28,318 bases of DNA from positions 1 to 28,318 of the forward strand of contig JBDZUV010000032.1 in assembly GCA_040255345.1 (NCBI GenBank). The letters run 5' to 3'. Origin of the DNA: JAFDWI01 sp040255345. Its GTDB lineage: Bacteria; Actinomycetota; Acidimicrobiia; Acidimicrobiales; Iamiaceae. The translations under genes were made by a program, and so were the position numbers. The notes beneath the pieces are model-generated. The model was given only the letters and a program-made list of their open reading frames with translations. It did no database searches and was not told the origin of the DNA. This document shows positions 1 to 6,962 of this stretch, piece by piece. The first letter of the stretch is position 1. The number at the start of each line of letters is the position of its first letter.

Positions 1-214
1 AGAACGCCACGTCGCCGGCCCCGGTCAGCAGGGCCACTCCGATCGACGGGTCGTCGCGCATGTGCCGGAACGCGTCGAGCATCTCGCGCACGGTCTGGGG
101 CCGGAAGGCATTGCGCACCCGCTGCCGATCGATGGTCACGCGGGCGATGCCCGTCCCCGAGTGCTCGTAGCGGATGTCCTCATAGTCGCGCACGGATGTC
201 CAGCTGACGCTCAT
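1..214 (-). CDS. menB: 1,4-dihydroxy-2-naphthoyl-CoA synthase, 5' part only
   Basis: MenB closes the naphthoate ring of menaquinone by converting o-succinylbenzoyl-CoA to dihydroxynaphthoyl-CoA; it belongs to the crotonase family. Only about the first 71 residues are present and the gene continues past the left edge. The visible N-terminus has the MenB-typical YEDIRYE stretch, then IARVTIDR and VRNAFRPQTV, followed by the start of the crotonase core (GVALLTGAGDVAF). The ATG overlaps the menH stop as ATGA, and a clear GAGGAG ribosome site lies just upstream inside menH. It is the last visible gene of the minus-strand menaquinone operon. The assignment rests on this short stretch plus context, and both agree. 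Confidence 0.93.
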   Translation of the reverse strand, partial: MSVSWTSVRDYEDIRYEHSGTGIARVTIDRQRVRNAFRPQTVREMLDAFRHMRDDPSIGVALLTGAGDVAF

Positions 215-1038
215 GTCTCTCCTCGGGTCGGCTCGGCCAGGAACTCGTTGGTGATACGAACGAACGCCTCGGGCTGTTCGAGGTGCGGCGCGTGACCGGC
301 ATCCTCGAGCACGACCGCGCGCGCATCGGGGATGAGGCTCGCTGCCTCCGCGCCCCGCTCGCGACCGACCGCATCGAGCGCGCCGGTGATCACGAGCGTG
401 GGGGCGCGGACGCCAGGGAGTCCGTCGTGGAGGGGATCCATGGTGCCCTGTCCCGCACCCCGCAGGCTCGCCGCCAGGCCGCGGCCGCTTGCCGCGAGGT
501 GCTCGTCGCGGAGGGCCGCCCGGACGTCGGTCGCCAGGGCCGCGCGGCTCGCGAACAGGGGCTGTGCCTCCCAGGCGTCATGGAACGCTCCCAGGTCTCC
601 CTCCTCGAGGAGTGCTGCCCATCGCTCATCCGCCTCGACCCTGGTCGCGCGTGCGGCGTGATCCGCGACGCCCGAAGACGGCGACTCCAGGACCAGCCGC
701 CCCACGAGCTCCGGGGCATCGATGGCGAGCCGGAGCGCCACGCGGGCACCGAAGGAATAGCCCACCACGTCCGCCTGGCCGTCTGCCAGCCCGTCGATGA
801 GCCAGCCGATGTCGGCCGCCTGGCGCGCGATGTCGTGACGGGCCGGTGCGGGGGCGTCCGAGCCACCGTGGCCCAGCAGGTCGACCAGGAGCAGCCGTCG
901 ACCAGCCCCGAGATCGTCGGCGACCGTGCTCCAGGTTCGGCTGCTCCCGGCGAAGCCATGCAGCAGCACCAGCGGGGTACCCCTCCCCACGTCATGGACG
1001 TCATAGGCGACCCCATCGCGCGTCGCGATCCGCGTCAC
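211..1038 (-). CDS. menH: MenH-like alpha/beta hydrolase (SHCHC synthase)
   Basis: This 275-residue alpha/beta hydrolase probably removes pyruvate from SEPHCHC, the MenD product, to give SHCHC in menaquinone synthesis. The oxyanion motif LHGF is near residue 27. The nucleophile elbow GYSFGAR places Ser95, and the expected triad partners are Asp222 (ITGALD) and His249 (EDAGHAPH). DLLGHGGSD at 53-61 and LESPSSG after strand 6 are MenH-like. Translation starts at GTG, whose GTGA overlaps the menD stop, and the gene ends in ATGA with menB. Generic hydrolases share the fold, so the specific role comes mainly from its place between menD and menB. Confidence 0.88.
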   Translation of the reverse strand: MTRIATRDGVAYDVHDVGRGTPLVLLHGFAGSSRTWSTVADDLGAGRRLLLVDLLGHGGSDAPAPARHDIARQAADIGWLIDGLADGQADVVGYSFGARVALRLAIDAPELVGRLVLESPSSGVADHAARATRVEADERWAALLEEGDLGAFHDAWEAQPLFASRAALATDVRAALRDEHLAASGRGLAASLRGAGQGTMDPLHDGLPGVRAPTLVITGALDAVGRERGAEAASLIPDARAVVLEDAGHAPHLEQPEAFVRITNEFLAEPTRGET

Positions 1039-2678
1039 CCGATCGCATCCATGGCAGCGTCCAGCACGCGTCGATGCAGCGCCACGTTCCGGGCGCGGTC
1101 CGTGCGCAGCCGAAGGACCTGGATGCCCGGCCGGTCGATCGCGGCTGCGACGGTCGCACCGATGTCCGTCGGGCCCAGCTCGGCGACGCTCGCGCCCAGT
1201 GCCCGCGCCACGGCCACCAGGTCGGTCCCATGAGGGGTCCCCAGCAGCTCCTCGAACCGCGCTGGCAGGCCCACATCCGGTCGCTGGGTGGTCGCCTGGG
1301 GCAGGAACGAGAAGATCCCGCCGCCGTCGTTGTCGACGATGACCATCTGGAGGTCGACCTCACGGGCCACCAGCCCGGTCAACGCACCCTGGTCGTGCAG
1401 CAGGGCCAGGTCGCCGATGAGCAGCGTCGTGGGGGTGCCGGTGAGTGCCACGCCGAGTGACGTCGAGAGCACCCCGTCGATGCCGTTCGCCCCTCGGTTC
1501 GCCAGCACCCGCACGTCGGTGCGTGGCGCGGCGAACGTCTCCAGGTCGCGGATCGGCATCGACGACGACACGACCAGTGTCGTGCCCGCGGGACGGGTGG
1601 CGAACACCCGGCGCGCCACGCCCGGTTCGGTCGCCTCGACGTGGGCGGCGAGCACCGCGTCGACGGCCGACCCGGCCTGCTCCCCGGCGCGCCGCCAGGA
1701 GTCGGCCCAGCCGTCCTCGCCGGTCAGAGCCAGCGCCGTCGGGTCGGCGAGCACCCAGGTCGCGACGCGCGACGGATCGATCCACCTGCCTCGGGGCGTG
1801 AGTGCGATCTGGGGCACGTCGAGGCGTGCCAGCCACTGGGCGAGTGCCTTGGACGCCGGCGGCATCCCGACCCTCACCACGAGGTCGGGTCGATGGGAGC
1901 CGACGAACCCCGAACCGCGGAGCAACAGATCCCAATGGGCGACCGTCCCGGTCAACGAGCCGCGATGATCGCTCAACACCGGGACACCCTCGAGCGAGAG
2001 CGTGTCGGGCGCACCGTCGCCGGCCACCACGAGCGGCCGTTCGGCCTGCTCACAGACCGCGCGGATGTCTGCGGGTGGCTCACCGGCCGAAGCGGAACGG
2101 TCGCCACGGTGCCAGGGGCCACCGTCGGCACGGCCCGGTGGGCCGACGCTCGGGTCGCCGTCGAGGAACGGTTCGGTGAACGCCAGGTTCAGGTGCACCG
2201 GTCCCGGGCAGAGGCCGGTCGCTTCGCACACCGCCCGGGCAGCGAGCGACCGCCACGTCGCGGTGTTCGTCACCTCGGGCGGCCCCGGGTCGGCGAACCA
2301 GCGAACCGCGCGCCCGTAGAGATGGGTCTGGTCCGTCGTCTGTGGCGCGCCGACGTCGTGGAGCTCGGGCGGACGGTCGGCGGTGCACACGATGAGAGGC
2401 ACGCCCGACTGGTGTGCCTCGATGACCGCGGCGTGGAAGTGCGCGGCAGCGGTTCCACTCGTGCACGCCACGATCGTCGGTCGCCCCGAGGCCAGTGCCG
2501 CGCCCAACGCGGTGAACGAGGCGCAGCGTTCGTCGAGGATCACCTCGGTGTGCAGGCGCTCGGCGAGTGCGACGGCCAGCGGGGTCGAACGCGACCCGGG
2601 TGACACGAAAGCGTGGGTGACACCCGCGCGTCGCCATTCGTCGACCAGGGTGCGGCAGAAGGCGAGACCGGCAGGCAT
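1035..2678 (-). CDS. menD: SEPHCHC synthase
   Basis: MenD is the thiamine-diphosphate enzyme that joins isochorismate and 2-oxoglutarate, the first committed step to menaquinone. The 547-residue length is normal for the family. Visible hallmarks are SPGSRSTPLA near residue 26, DERCASF, the central SSSMPIRDLE, NRGANGIDG, and the cofactor-binding pair GDLALLHDQG and VDNDGGGIFS. The open frame runs about 650 bases further upstream, but that stretch is antisense-like low-complexity sequence overlapping menF in another frame. The ATG at 2678, 8 bases after the menF stop, gives the family N-terminus (MPAGLAFCRTLVDEW). The stop overlaps the menH GTG start. Confidence 0.96.
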   Translation of the reverse strand: MPAGLAFCRTLVDEWRRAGVTHAFVSPGSRSTPLAVALAERLHTEVILDERCASFTALGAALASGRPTIVACTSGTAAAHFHAAVIEAHQSGVPLIVCTADRPPELHDVGAPQTTDQTHLYGRAVRWFADPGPPEVTNTATWRSLAARAVCEATGLCPGPVHLNLAFTEPFLDGDPSVGPPGRADGGPWHRGDRSASAGEPPADIRAVCEQAERPLVVAGDGAPDTLSLEGVPVLSDHRGSLTGTVAHWDLLLRGSGFVGSHRPDLVVRVGMPPASKALAQWLARLDVPQIALTPRGRWIDPSRVATWVLADPTALALTGEDGWADSWRRAGEQAGSAVDAVLAAHVEATEPGVARRVFATRPAGTTLVVSSSMPIRDLETFAAPRTDVRVLANRGANGIDGVLSTSLGVALTGTPTTLLIGDLALLHDQGALTGLVAREVDLQMVIVDNDGGGIFSFLPQATTQRPDVGLPARFEELLGTPHGTDLVAVARALGASVAELGPTDIGATVAAAIDRPGIQVLRLRTDRARNVALHRRVLDAAMDAIG

Positions 2679-2686
2679 GGAGGTGA

Positions 2687-3844
2687 TCAGTCTTCCAGGA
2701 CCGACAGGATCGCCTGGAGCTTGGCCTCGGATTCCGCGAGCTCTCGTTCGGGGTCCGAGTCGGCGACGAGGCCGCAACCGGCGTGGATCCGGGCCCGTCG
2801 GGAATCGTCCGTGTCGATCTGTGCGCAGCGGATCGTCACCGCCCAACAGCCGTTGCCCGCGCCGTCGACCCAGCCGACGGTTCCCGCATACCGGCCCCGA
2901 TCGCGTCCCTCGAGCGTCGCGATGAGGCGGACGGCCGCATCCCGGGGACGCCCCGACACCGCAGGCGTCGGATGCAACGCGGCCTGCAGGTCCAGCGCCG
3001 ACGCCGCAGGGGACGAGAGTCGGCCCTCGACCCGGGAAGCGAGGTGGAACACGTTGGCGAGCGGAACGATCGCCGGTTCGGGTTCGAAGTCGAGGTAGCT
3101 CGTGAAATCGAGCAGGGTGTCGTGCACCATGTCGATCGTGAGCTGGTGTTCGTGGCGGTAGGTGGGTGACGCGAACAACTCGGCCCGCAAGCGCTCGTCG
3201 GTCGCGGCGTCGGCCGAACGCCGGGCGGTGCCGGCCATGGGCTGGGAGCGGACGGTGTCTCCGACCCGTTCGACGAGCAGTTCCGGGCTCGCCCCGACGA
3301 GGCCGTCGACGCTGAAGACGAAACACCGGGCGAAGCGGTCACGCAGTCGACCGATCAGGACCGACGGGGGGATCGTCCGGTCGGCCGTGGCGACCACCTC
3401 GCGGCACAGCACGATCTTGTCGGCGTGGCCGCCACGGATGAGTTCGGTCGCCCGACCCACGGTGGTGCACCACTCGTCGGGAGGTTCGACCGGTTCGACC
3501 CGGATCGGCCCGATGGTGTCGGGCGCAGGCGACGAGTGGGTGGAGGTCACCGTGGCCGGGCCGATGACGGTCTCCCACGCGCTCCCGTCCGCATCGACCC
3601 GGAGCTGGTGCTGTGGGATCACGAGGTCCCAGGGCGCGTCGGGCGCGAACGGACGGGCACCGATCGCCAGGACGCGGGCCCCGAGGTCGGCGAGGACATG
3701 GTCGGCGTCGTCGGAAGCGACCCGCTGCCAGAGTCCACGGCCTGCCACTCCGACGCCGTCGCGTTGGAACAGCCAGCCGTGCTCACCGGCGAAGGCCGCC
3801 AGGTCGACCGGTCCGTCGACCCGTCGGGTGTCGACCCGGGTCAC
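2687..3844 (-). CDS. menF: Isochorismate synthase
   Basis: This is a chorismate-binding enzyme of 385 residues that isomerises chorismate to isochorismate, the branch point into menaquinone. The catalytic domain fills the C-terminal two thirds: HADKIVLCREVV with candidate base Lys143, SPELLVERVGD near 186, QPMAGTARR near 201, HPTPAVSGRPRD, and the metal-binding AGCGLVADSDPE..E. near the end. It starts with GTG, which overlaps the ubiE stop as GTGA. Salicylate synthases and anthranilate synthase components share the fold, but the position directly before menD and the isochorismate-synthase-like motifs make MenF (EntC/DhbC group) the best call. Confidence 0.94.
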   Translation of the reverse strand: MTRVDTRRVDGPVDLAAFAGEHGWLFQRDGVGVAGRGLWQRVASDDADHVLADLGARVLAIGARPFAPDAPWDLVIPQHQLRVDADGSAWETVIGPATVTSTHSSPAPDTIGPIRVEPVEPPDEWCTTVGRATELIRGGHADKIVLCREVVATADRTIPPSVLIGRLRDRFARCFVFSVDGLVGASPELLVERVGDTVRSQPMAGTARRSADAATDERLRAELFASPTYRHEHQLTIDMVHDTLLDFTSYLDFEPEPAIVPLANVFHLASRVEGRLSSPAASALDLQAALHPTPAVSGRPRDAAVRLIATLEGRDRGRYAGTVGWVDGAGNGCWAVTIRCAQIDTDDSRRARIHAGCGLVADSDPERELAESEAKLQAILSVLED

Positions 3845-4527
3845 CGACGGGTCGCGGTGATCAGCTGGGCGATCCCGCCGGTCAGTTCGACCCGGCTGAC
3901 CCGCTCGAAGCCGGCGTCGGCGATCATCGCGAGCAAGGTGGCGGTGTCGGGCAGATAGGCGACCGAGTCGGGCAGGTAGCGGTACGCGTCGGCGTCTGAG
4001 AGCAACGCGCCCAGCCGGGGAACCACCTGGCCGAAGTAGATCGCGTGGCCGAAGCGCATCAGCGGGTTGGGCGGCGTCGCCACCTCCAGCAGTGCGATGC
4101 GCCCGCCCGGGCGCAGTACCCGGGCCGACTCGCCGAACATCGGCGCCAGCTCGACGAAATTGCGCAGCGCGAACCCGCAGGTCAAACCGTCGACCGATGC
4201 GTCCGCGACGGGCAGGCGGAGCGCGTCCGCATTGACCAGGGGCGCCCCGGTGCGTGCCGCGGCGAGCATCCCGTGGGAGAAGTCGACGCCGACGGGTCGG
4301 TAGCCGGCCCGGACCAGATCACGGCACAGATCCCCGGTGCCACACGCCACGTCGAGCACGCGTGCCCCGGTGGGCAGGGCCAGGCGCTGCACCGTCCGGC
4401 GCCGCCAGCCCACGTCGAGGCGAAACGTCATCAACCGGTTCATCAGGTCGTATCGGGGGGCGATCGCGTCGAACATCGTGCGCACGGCCTGTTCCTTCGC
4501 GGCCCCGCGGGGAAGCTCGTCGTTCAC
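3841..4527 (-). CDS. ubiE/menG: Demethylmenaquinone methyltransferase
   Basis: A SAM-dependent class I methyltransferase of 228 residues that performs the last step of menaquinone synthesis, C-methylation of demethylmenaquinone. Family signatures are MFDAIAPRYDLMNRLM at 18-33, the SAM-binding motif VLDVACGTGD at 57-66, the CGFALRNF motif and the C-terminal YRYLPDSVAYLP. It is the first gene of the ubiE-menF-menD-menH-menB operon. The GTG start at 4527 is supported by a TAGCAT -10 element exactly 8 bases upstream, which suggests a leaderless message. No ubiquinone pathway is visible, so MenG is the sensible function. Confidence 0.95.
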   Translation of the reverse strand: MNDELPRGAAKEQAVRTMFDAIAPRYDLMNRLMTFRLDVGWRRRTVQRLALPTGARVLDVACGTGDLCRDLVRAGYRPVGVDFSHGMLAAARTGAPLVNADALRLPVADASVDGLTCGFALRNFVELAPMFGESARVLRPGGRIALLEVATPPNPLMRFGHAIYFGQVVPRLGALLSDADAYRYLPDSVAYLPDTATLLAMIADAGFERVSRVELTGGIAQLITATRR

Positions 4528-4535
4528 GCCCTTCG

Positions 4536-4541
4536 ATGCTA
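4536..4541 (-). promoter_or_regulatory. -10 element of the menaquinone operon
   Basis: TAGCAT on the minus strand, 8 bases before the GTG of ubiE, with no ribosome-binding site between. The spacing suits a transcript that begins at the start codon. No convincing -35 hexamer is visible. It lies in the 49-bp gap shared with the divergent peptidase gene. Confidence 0.6.
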
Positions 4542-4564
4542 CGGCGTCGTCGGCGAGGGCTCTC

Positions 4565-4570
4565 TATGCT
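4565..4570 (+). promoter_or_regulatory. -10 element of the M50 peptidase gene
   Basis: TATGCT, 6 bases before the ATG at 4577. It is close to the TATAAT consensus and positioned for a leaderless start. It is back to back with the ubiE promoter, so both may share regulatory DNA. Confidence 0.55.
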
Positions 4571-4576
4571 GGGAAG

Positions 4577-5956
4577 ATGCCCGGTCGCCCACACCTGCGA
4601 ATCGGGTCGATTCCCGTCCACGTGGAGTGGCCGTTCTTCCTGATCGCGGCACTGCTCGGCGGCAACCTGATCCGCTCATGGCCGGGCAACCGCCTGGTCT
4701 TCCTGGCGATCTGGGTCTCGATCGTGTTCGTGTCGATCCTCGTCCACGAACTGGGCCATGCCGTCGCCTACCGGTCGAACGCGCAGCATCCGAAGATCAC
4801 GATCACCGCGTTCTGGGGACTGACCGAAGGCCAACGGGAGCTCCCCAAGTGGCGGTCGGTGATGGTGAGCGTGTCGGGTGTGATCGCGGCGATCGTCGTC
4901 CTGGCGATCCCGGCCAAGCTGCTCTACGAGGGCAACGTGCTGTTCCCGGCGTACTCGAAGTGGAACTTCGTCGTCTACGAGGTCTGGTACATCAACCTGT
5001 GGTGGTCGGTGGCGAACCTGCTTCCCCTGCTACCCCTCGACGGCGGCCAGGTCACCCGGACCATGTGGGGGCTGCGGACCGCACGCTTCGCGTCGCTGGG
5101 CTCCGGTGCGGTGGTCGCGATCTGGCTGTTCGTCGCCGGGCACTCCTTCGCCGCGATCTTCATCGCGATGCTCGCCCTGATGAACCTGGCCGAGGCCATG
5201 CAGGAGGGCTACATCGGCAGTGGCCGTGGCCTGGTCGTCGGCGAAGGTCGAGACCGCCGCTCCTCTGCGCCTCCGCCGCGCCCGAAGAAGGCGAAGAAGA
5301 AGCGGCGCGCCAAGCGGGGACGGCCCGACCTGCACGTCGTTCCACCGCCACCCCGACCCACGGCACGGCCCGTCGACCCCGACCGTCTCGAGGCCGCCGC
5401 GTGGGATGCGCTGCGGCTGGGAGACGCCGTCGAGGCCGAGAGTCTCCTGTTGGAAGCGACCGGTCGCGGCGGGGTGAGCCCGCATCTGTCCGCGTCGATC
5501 GCCGCCGCCCAGGGCCGTGGCGACGAAGCGGTGCGGTTGTTCGCCCAGGCGTTCACCGTGGCGTCCACGCCACCGAATCTCGTCGTCGCCCGCGTGATCG
5601 CGGACGCCCAGATCGCGGTGCCGCTCGCCGAGCAACTGCTGACCAGGTCAGATGACGGGGTCGATGCCACGGCCCAGCTGCAGAACCATCTGCATTTCAC
5701 CGGCGCCTACCGTGAGGCCGCGGTCGTGGGGGAGCGGCTCGTCGCCGATGGGCGGCGCAGTCCGGCGCAGTCCAGCTACGAGGTGGCGTGTTCGTGGGCC
5801 AAGGCCGGCGATGCCCAGGCCGGGCTGTCGTGGTTGCGACGCGCGGTCGACGCCGGGTTCCGCGCCCCGCGACTCATCGAGAACGAAGACGACCTGGCGA
5901 CGGTGCGGGCGCTACCCGGCTATGCCGAACTCGCCCGGTCGCTGCAGGGCGACTGA
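4577..5956 (+). CDS. M50 (site-2-protease-like) membrane metallopeptidase with TPR-like tail
   Basis: This 459-residue protein joins an intramembrane zinc protease to a soluble repeat domain. Residues 1-215 hold several hydrophobic helices. The zinc site is HELGH at 57-61 (ligands His57 and His61, catalytic Glu58) and the third-ligand motif NLLPLLPLDGG puts Asp155 in place, as in the M50 SpoIVFB-like branch. A proline- and lysine-rich linker (about 228-275) follows, with KKAKKKRRAKR. Residues about 275-459 are alanine-rich helical pairs (for example AWDALRLGDAVEAESLL and SYEVACSWAKAGDAQAGLSWLRRAVDAGF) that look like TPRs. The frame is open further upstream, but the ATG at 4577 follows a -10 element and begins the conserved domain. 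The substrate is unknown; regulated proteolysis of a membrane-bound factor is the usual family role. Confidence 0.86.
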   Translation: MPGRPHLRIGSIPVHVEWPFFLIAALLGGNLIRSWPGNRLVFLAIWVSIVFVSILVHELGHAVAYRSNAQHPKITITAFWGLTEGQRELPKWRSVMVSVSGVIAAIVVLAIPAKLLYEGNVLFPAYSKWNFVVYEVWYINLWWSVANLLPLLPLDGGQVTRTMWGLRTARFASLGSGAVVAIWLFVAGHSFAAIFIAMLALMNLAEAMQEGYIGSGRGLVVGEGRDRRSSAPPPRPKKAKKKRRAKRGRPDLHVVPPPPRPTARPVDPDRLEAAAWDALRLGDAVEAESLLLEATGRGGVSPHLSASIAAAQGRGDEAVRLFAQAFTVASTPPNLVVARVIADAQIAVPLAEQLLTRSDDGVDATAQLQNHLHFTGAYREAAVVGERLVADGRRSPAQSSYEVACSWAKAGDAQAGLSWLRRAVDAGFRAPRLIENEDDLATVRALPGYAELARSLQGD

Positions 5957-5965
5957 TGTGGCCCG

Positions 5966-6838
5966 TCAGACCCCGAACACCCGGCGACAGAAACCGACGA
6001 GTGCGGCATTGGTCGCCTCGGGTTGCTCCTGTTGGGTCCAGTGCCCGCAGTCGTCGATGATCACCCGCTCGAGATCGGGTACGCGATCTTCCATGCCCTC
6101 GGACATCGCCGGGGTGAGGACCGGGTCACCTTCGGCGCAGATCATCAGCGCCGGCAGGTCGATCCGCTCGGGCAGCGACGCCGCGGCGCGCCAGTTGGCG
6201 TCCATGTTGCGGTAGTAGCTGAGCGTCGGGGTGATCGCACCGGGACGGCTGAAGACCTCGACGTAATGCTGGAGCACGTCGTCGGTGAACACCTCGGGGT
6301 GTCGGGTGGCGGGCCCGCGGTACATGAAGGTCAACCAGGCGGGAACGTCGCGGGCGAGGATCCAGTCAGCGGGTCCGTACTCCTGGAACTGCATGATGTA
6401 GTTGGGGTGACGGGTGAACACCTTGTCCATCACCTCCAACGGCGGCAGTGTGCCCCGTGGCAGGTCGGGTGTGTTCACCCCGACGACGCCGGCGAGCAGA
6501 TCGGCGTGTCGCCGGGCGAACGGCCACACCAGCAGCCCGCCCCAGTCGTGGCCCACGATGATGCACCGCTCCCCGTCGACGAGCACCTGGCGGATCCCTT
6601 CGGCGAGCGTCGCGTTGACCCATTCCTCGCCGTAGGCGCGGTCGGGCTTGTCCGAGTCACCGAAGCCCGGCAGGTCGAACGCGACCGCACGGAAACCGGC
6701 AGTGGCCAGGGCGGGGAGCTGGTGACGCCACGACCACCAGTACTCGGGCCAGCCGTGCAGGAGCACCACGGTCGGCCCGGATCCCTCGGTGACGACGTGC
6801 AGGCGCGTGCCCAGAGCATCGATGACGGACTCGTCCAT
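5966..6838 (-). CDS. Epoxide-hydrolase-like alpha/beta hydrolase
   Basis: A 290-residue alpha/beta hydrolase. HGWPEYWWSW at 28-37 carries the HGWP oxyanion motif of epoxide hydrolases. The nucleophile elbow GHDWGG places Asp98 instead of Ser, with His266 (CGHWTQQEQP) and a likely acid at Asp238 (EGDPVL). Cap-domain tyrosines that could activate an epoxide are present in FMYRGP and SYYRNMD. The Asp nucleophile also fits haloalkane or fluoroacetate dehalogenases, but HGWP and the cap tyrosines favour an epoxide hydrolase. A TAGCGT hexamer sits 8 bases before the ATG. It converges with the M50 gene, with 9 bases between stops and no terminator. The substrate is unknown. Confidence 0.82.
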   Translation of the reverse strand: MDESVIDALGTRLHVVTEGSGPTVVLLHGWPEYWWSWRHQLPALATAGFRAVAFDLPGFGDSDKPDRAYGEEWVNATLAEGIRQVLVDGERCIIVGHDWGGLLVWPFARRHADLLAGVVGVNTPDLPRGTLPPLEVMDKVFTRHPNYIMQFQEYGPADWILARDVPAWLTFMYRGPATRHPEVFTDDVLQHYVEVFSRPGAITPTLSYYRNMDANWRAAASLPERIDLPALMICAEGDPVLTPAMSEGMEDRVPDLERVIIDDCGHWTQQEQPEATNAALVGFCRRVFGV

Positions 6839-6846
6839 GGCCGGTC

Positions 6847-6852
6847 ACGCTA
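6847..6852 (-). promoter_or_regulatory. -10 element of the epoxide-hydrolase-like gene
   Basis: TAGCGT on the minus strand, 8 bases before the ATG at 6838, in the leaderless arrangement. The 13-bp tandem repeats begin about 25 bases further upstream. Confidence 0.6.
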
Positions 6853-6877
6853 CGCCACCAGCAAGGGCCACCTGCAT

Positions 6878-6955
6878 GGGCACCCGCACCGGCCACCCGC
6901 ACCGGCCACGCGCACCGGCCACCCGCACCGGCCACCCGCACCGGCCACCCGTACC
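6878..6955. repeat. Six-copy 13-bp tandem repeat
   Basis: Six head-to-tail units of GGCCACCCGCACC, at 6878-6890, 6891-6903, 6904-6916, 6917-6929, 6930-6942 and 6943-6955. Units 2, 4 and 5 are identical; units 1, 3 and 6 differ by one base each. The array fills most of the gap between the acyl-CoA synthetase stop (6963) and the promoter of the epoxide-hydrolase-like gene. A 13-base unit is not a multiple of three, so it is not a coding repeat. Confidence 0.95.
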
Positions 6956-6962
6956 GTCGTGT

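Noticed and set aside
2679..3326. N-terminal extension of about 215 residues on menD
   Set aside because: It overlaps menF in another frame, is Arg/Gly/Pro-rich like antisense translation, and the family N-terminus starts at 2678.
6878..6955. CRISPR array
   Set aside because: Units are 13 bp and contiguous with no spacers, and no cas genes are near.
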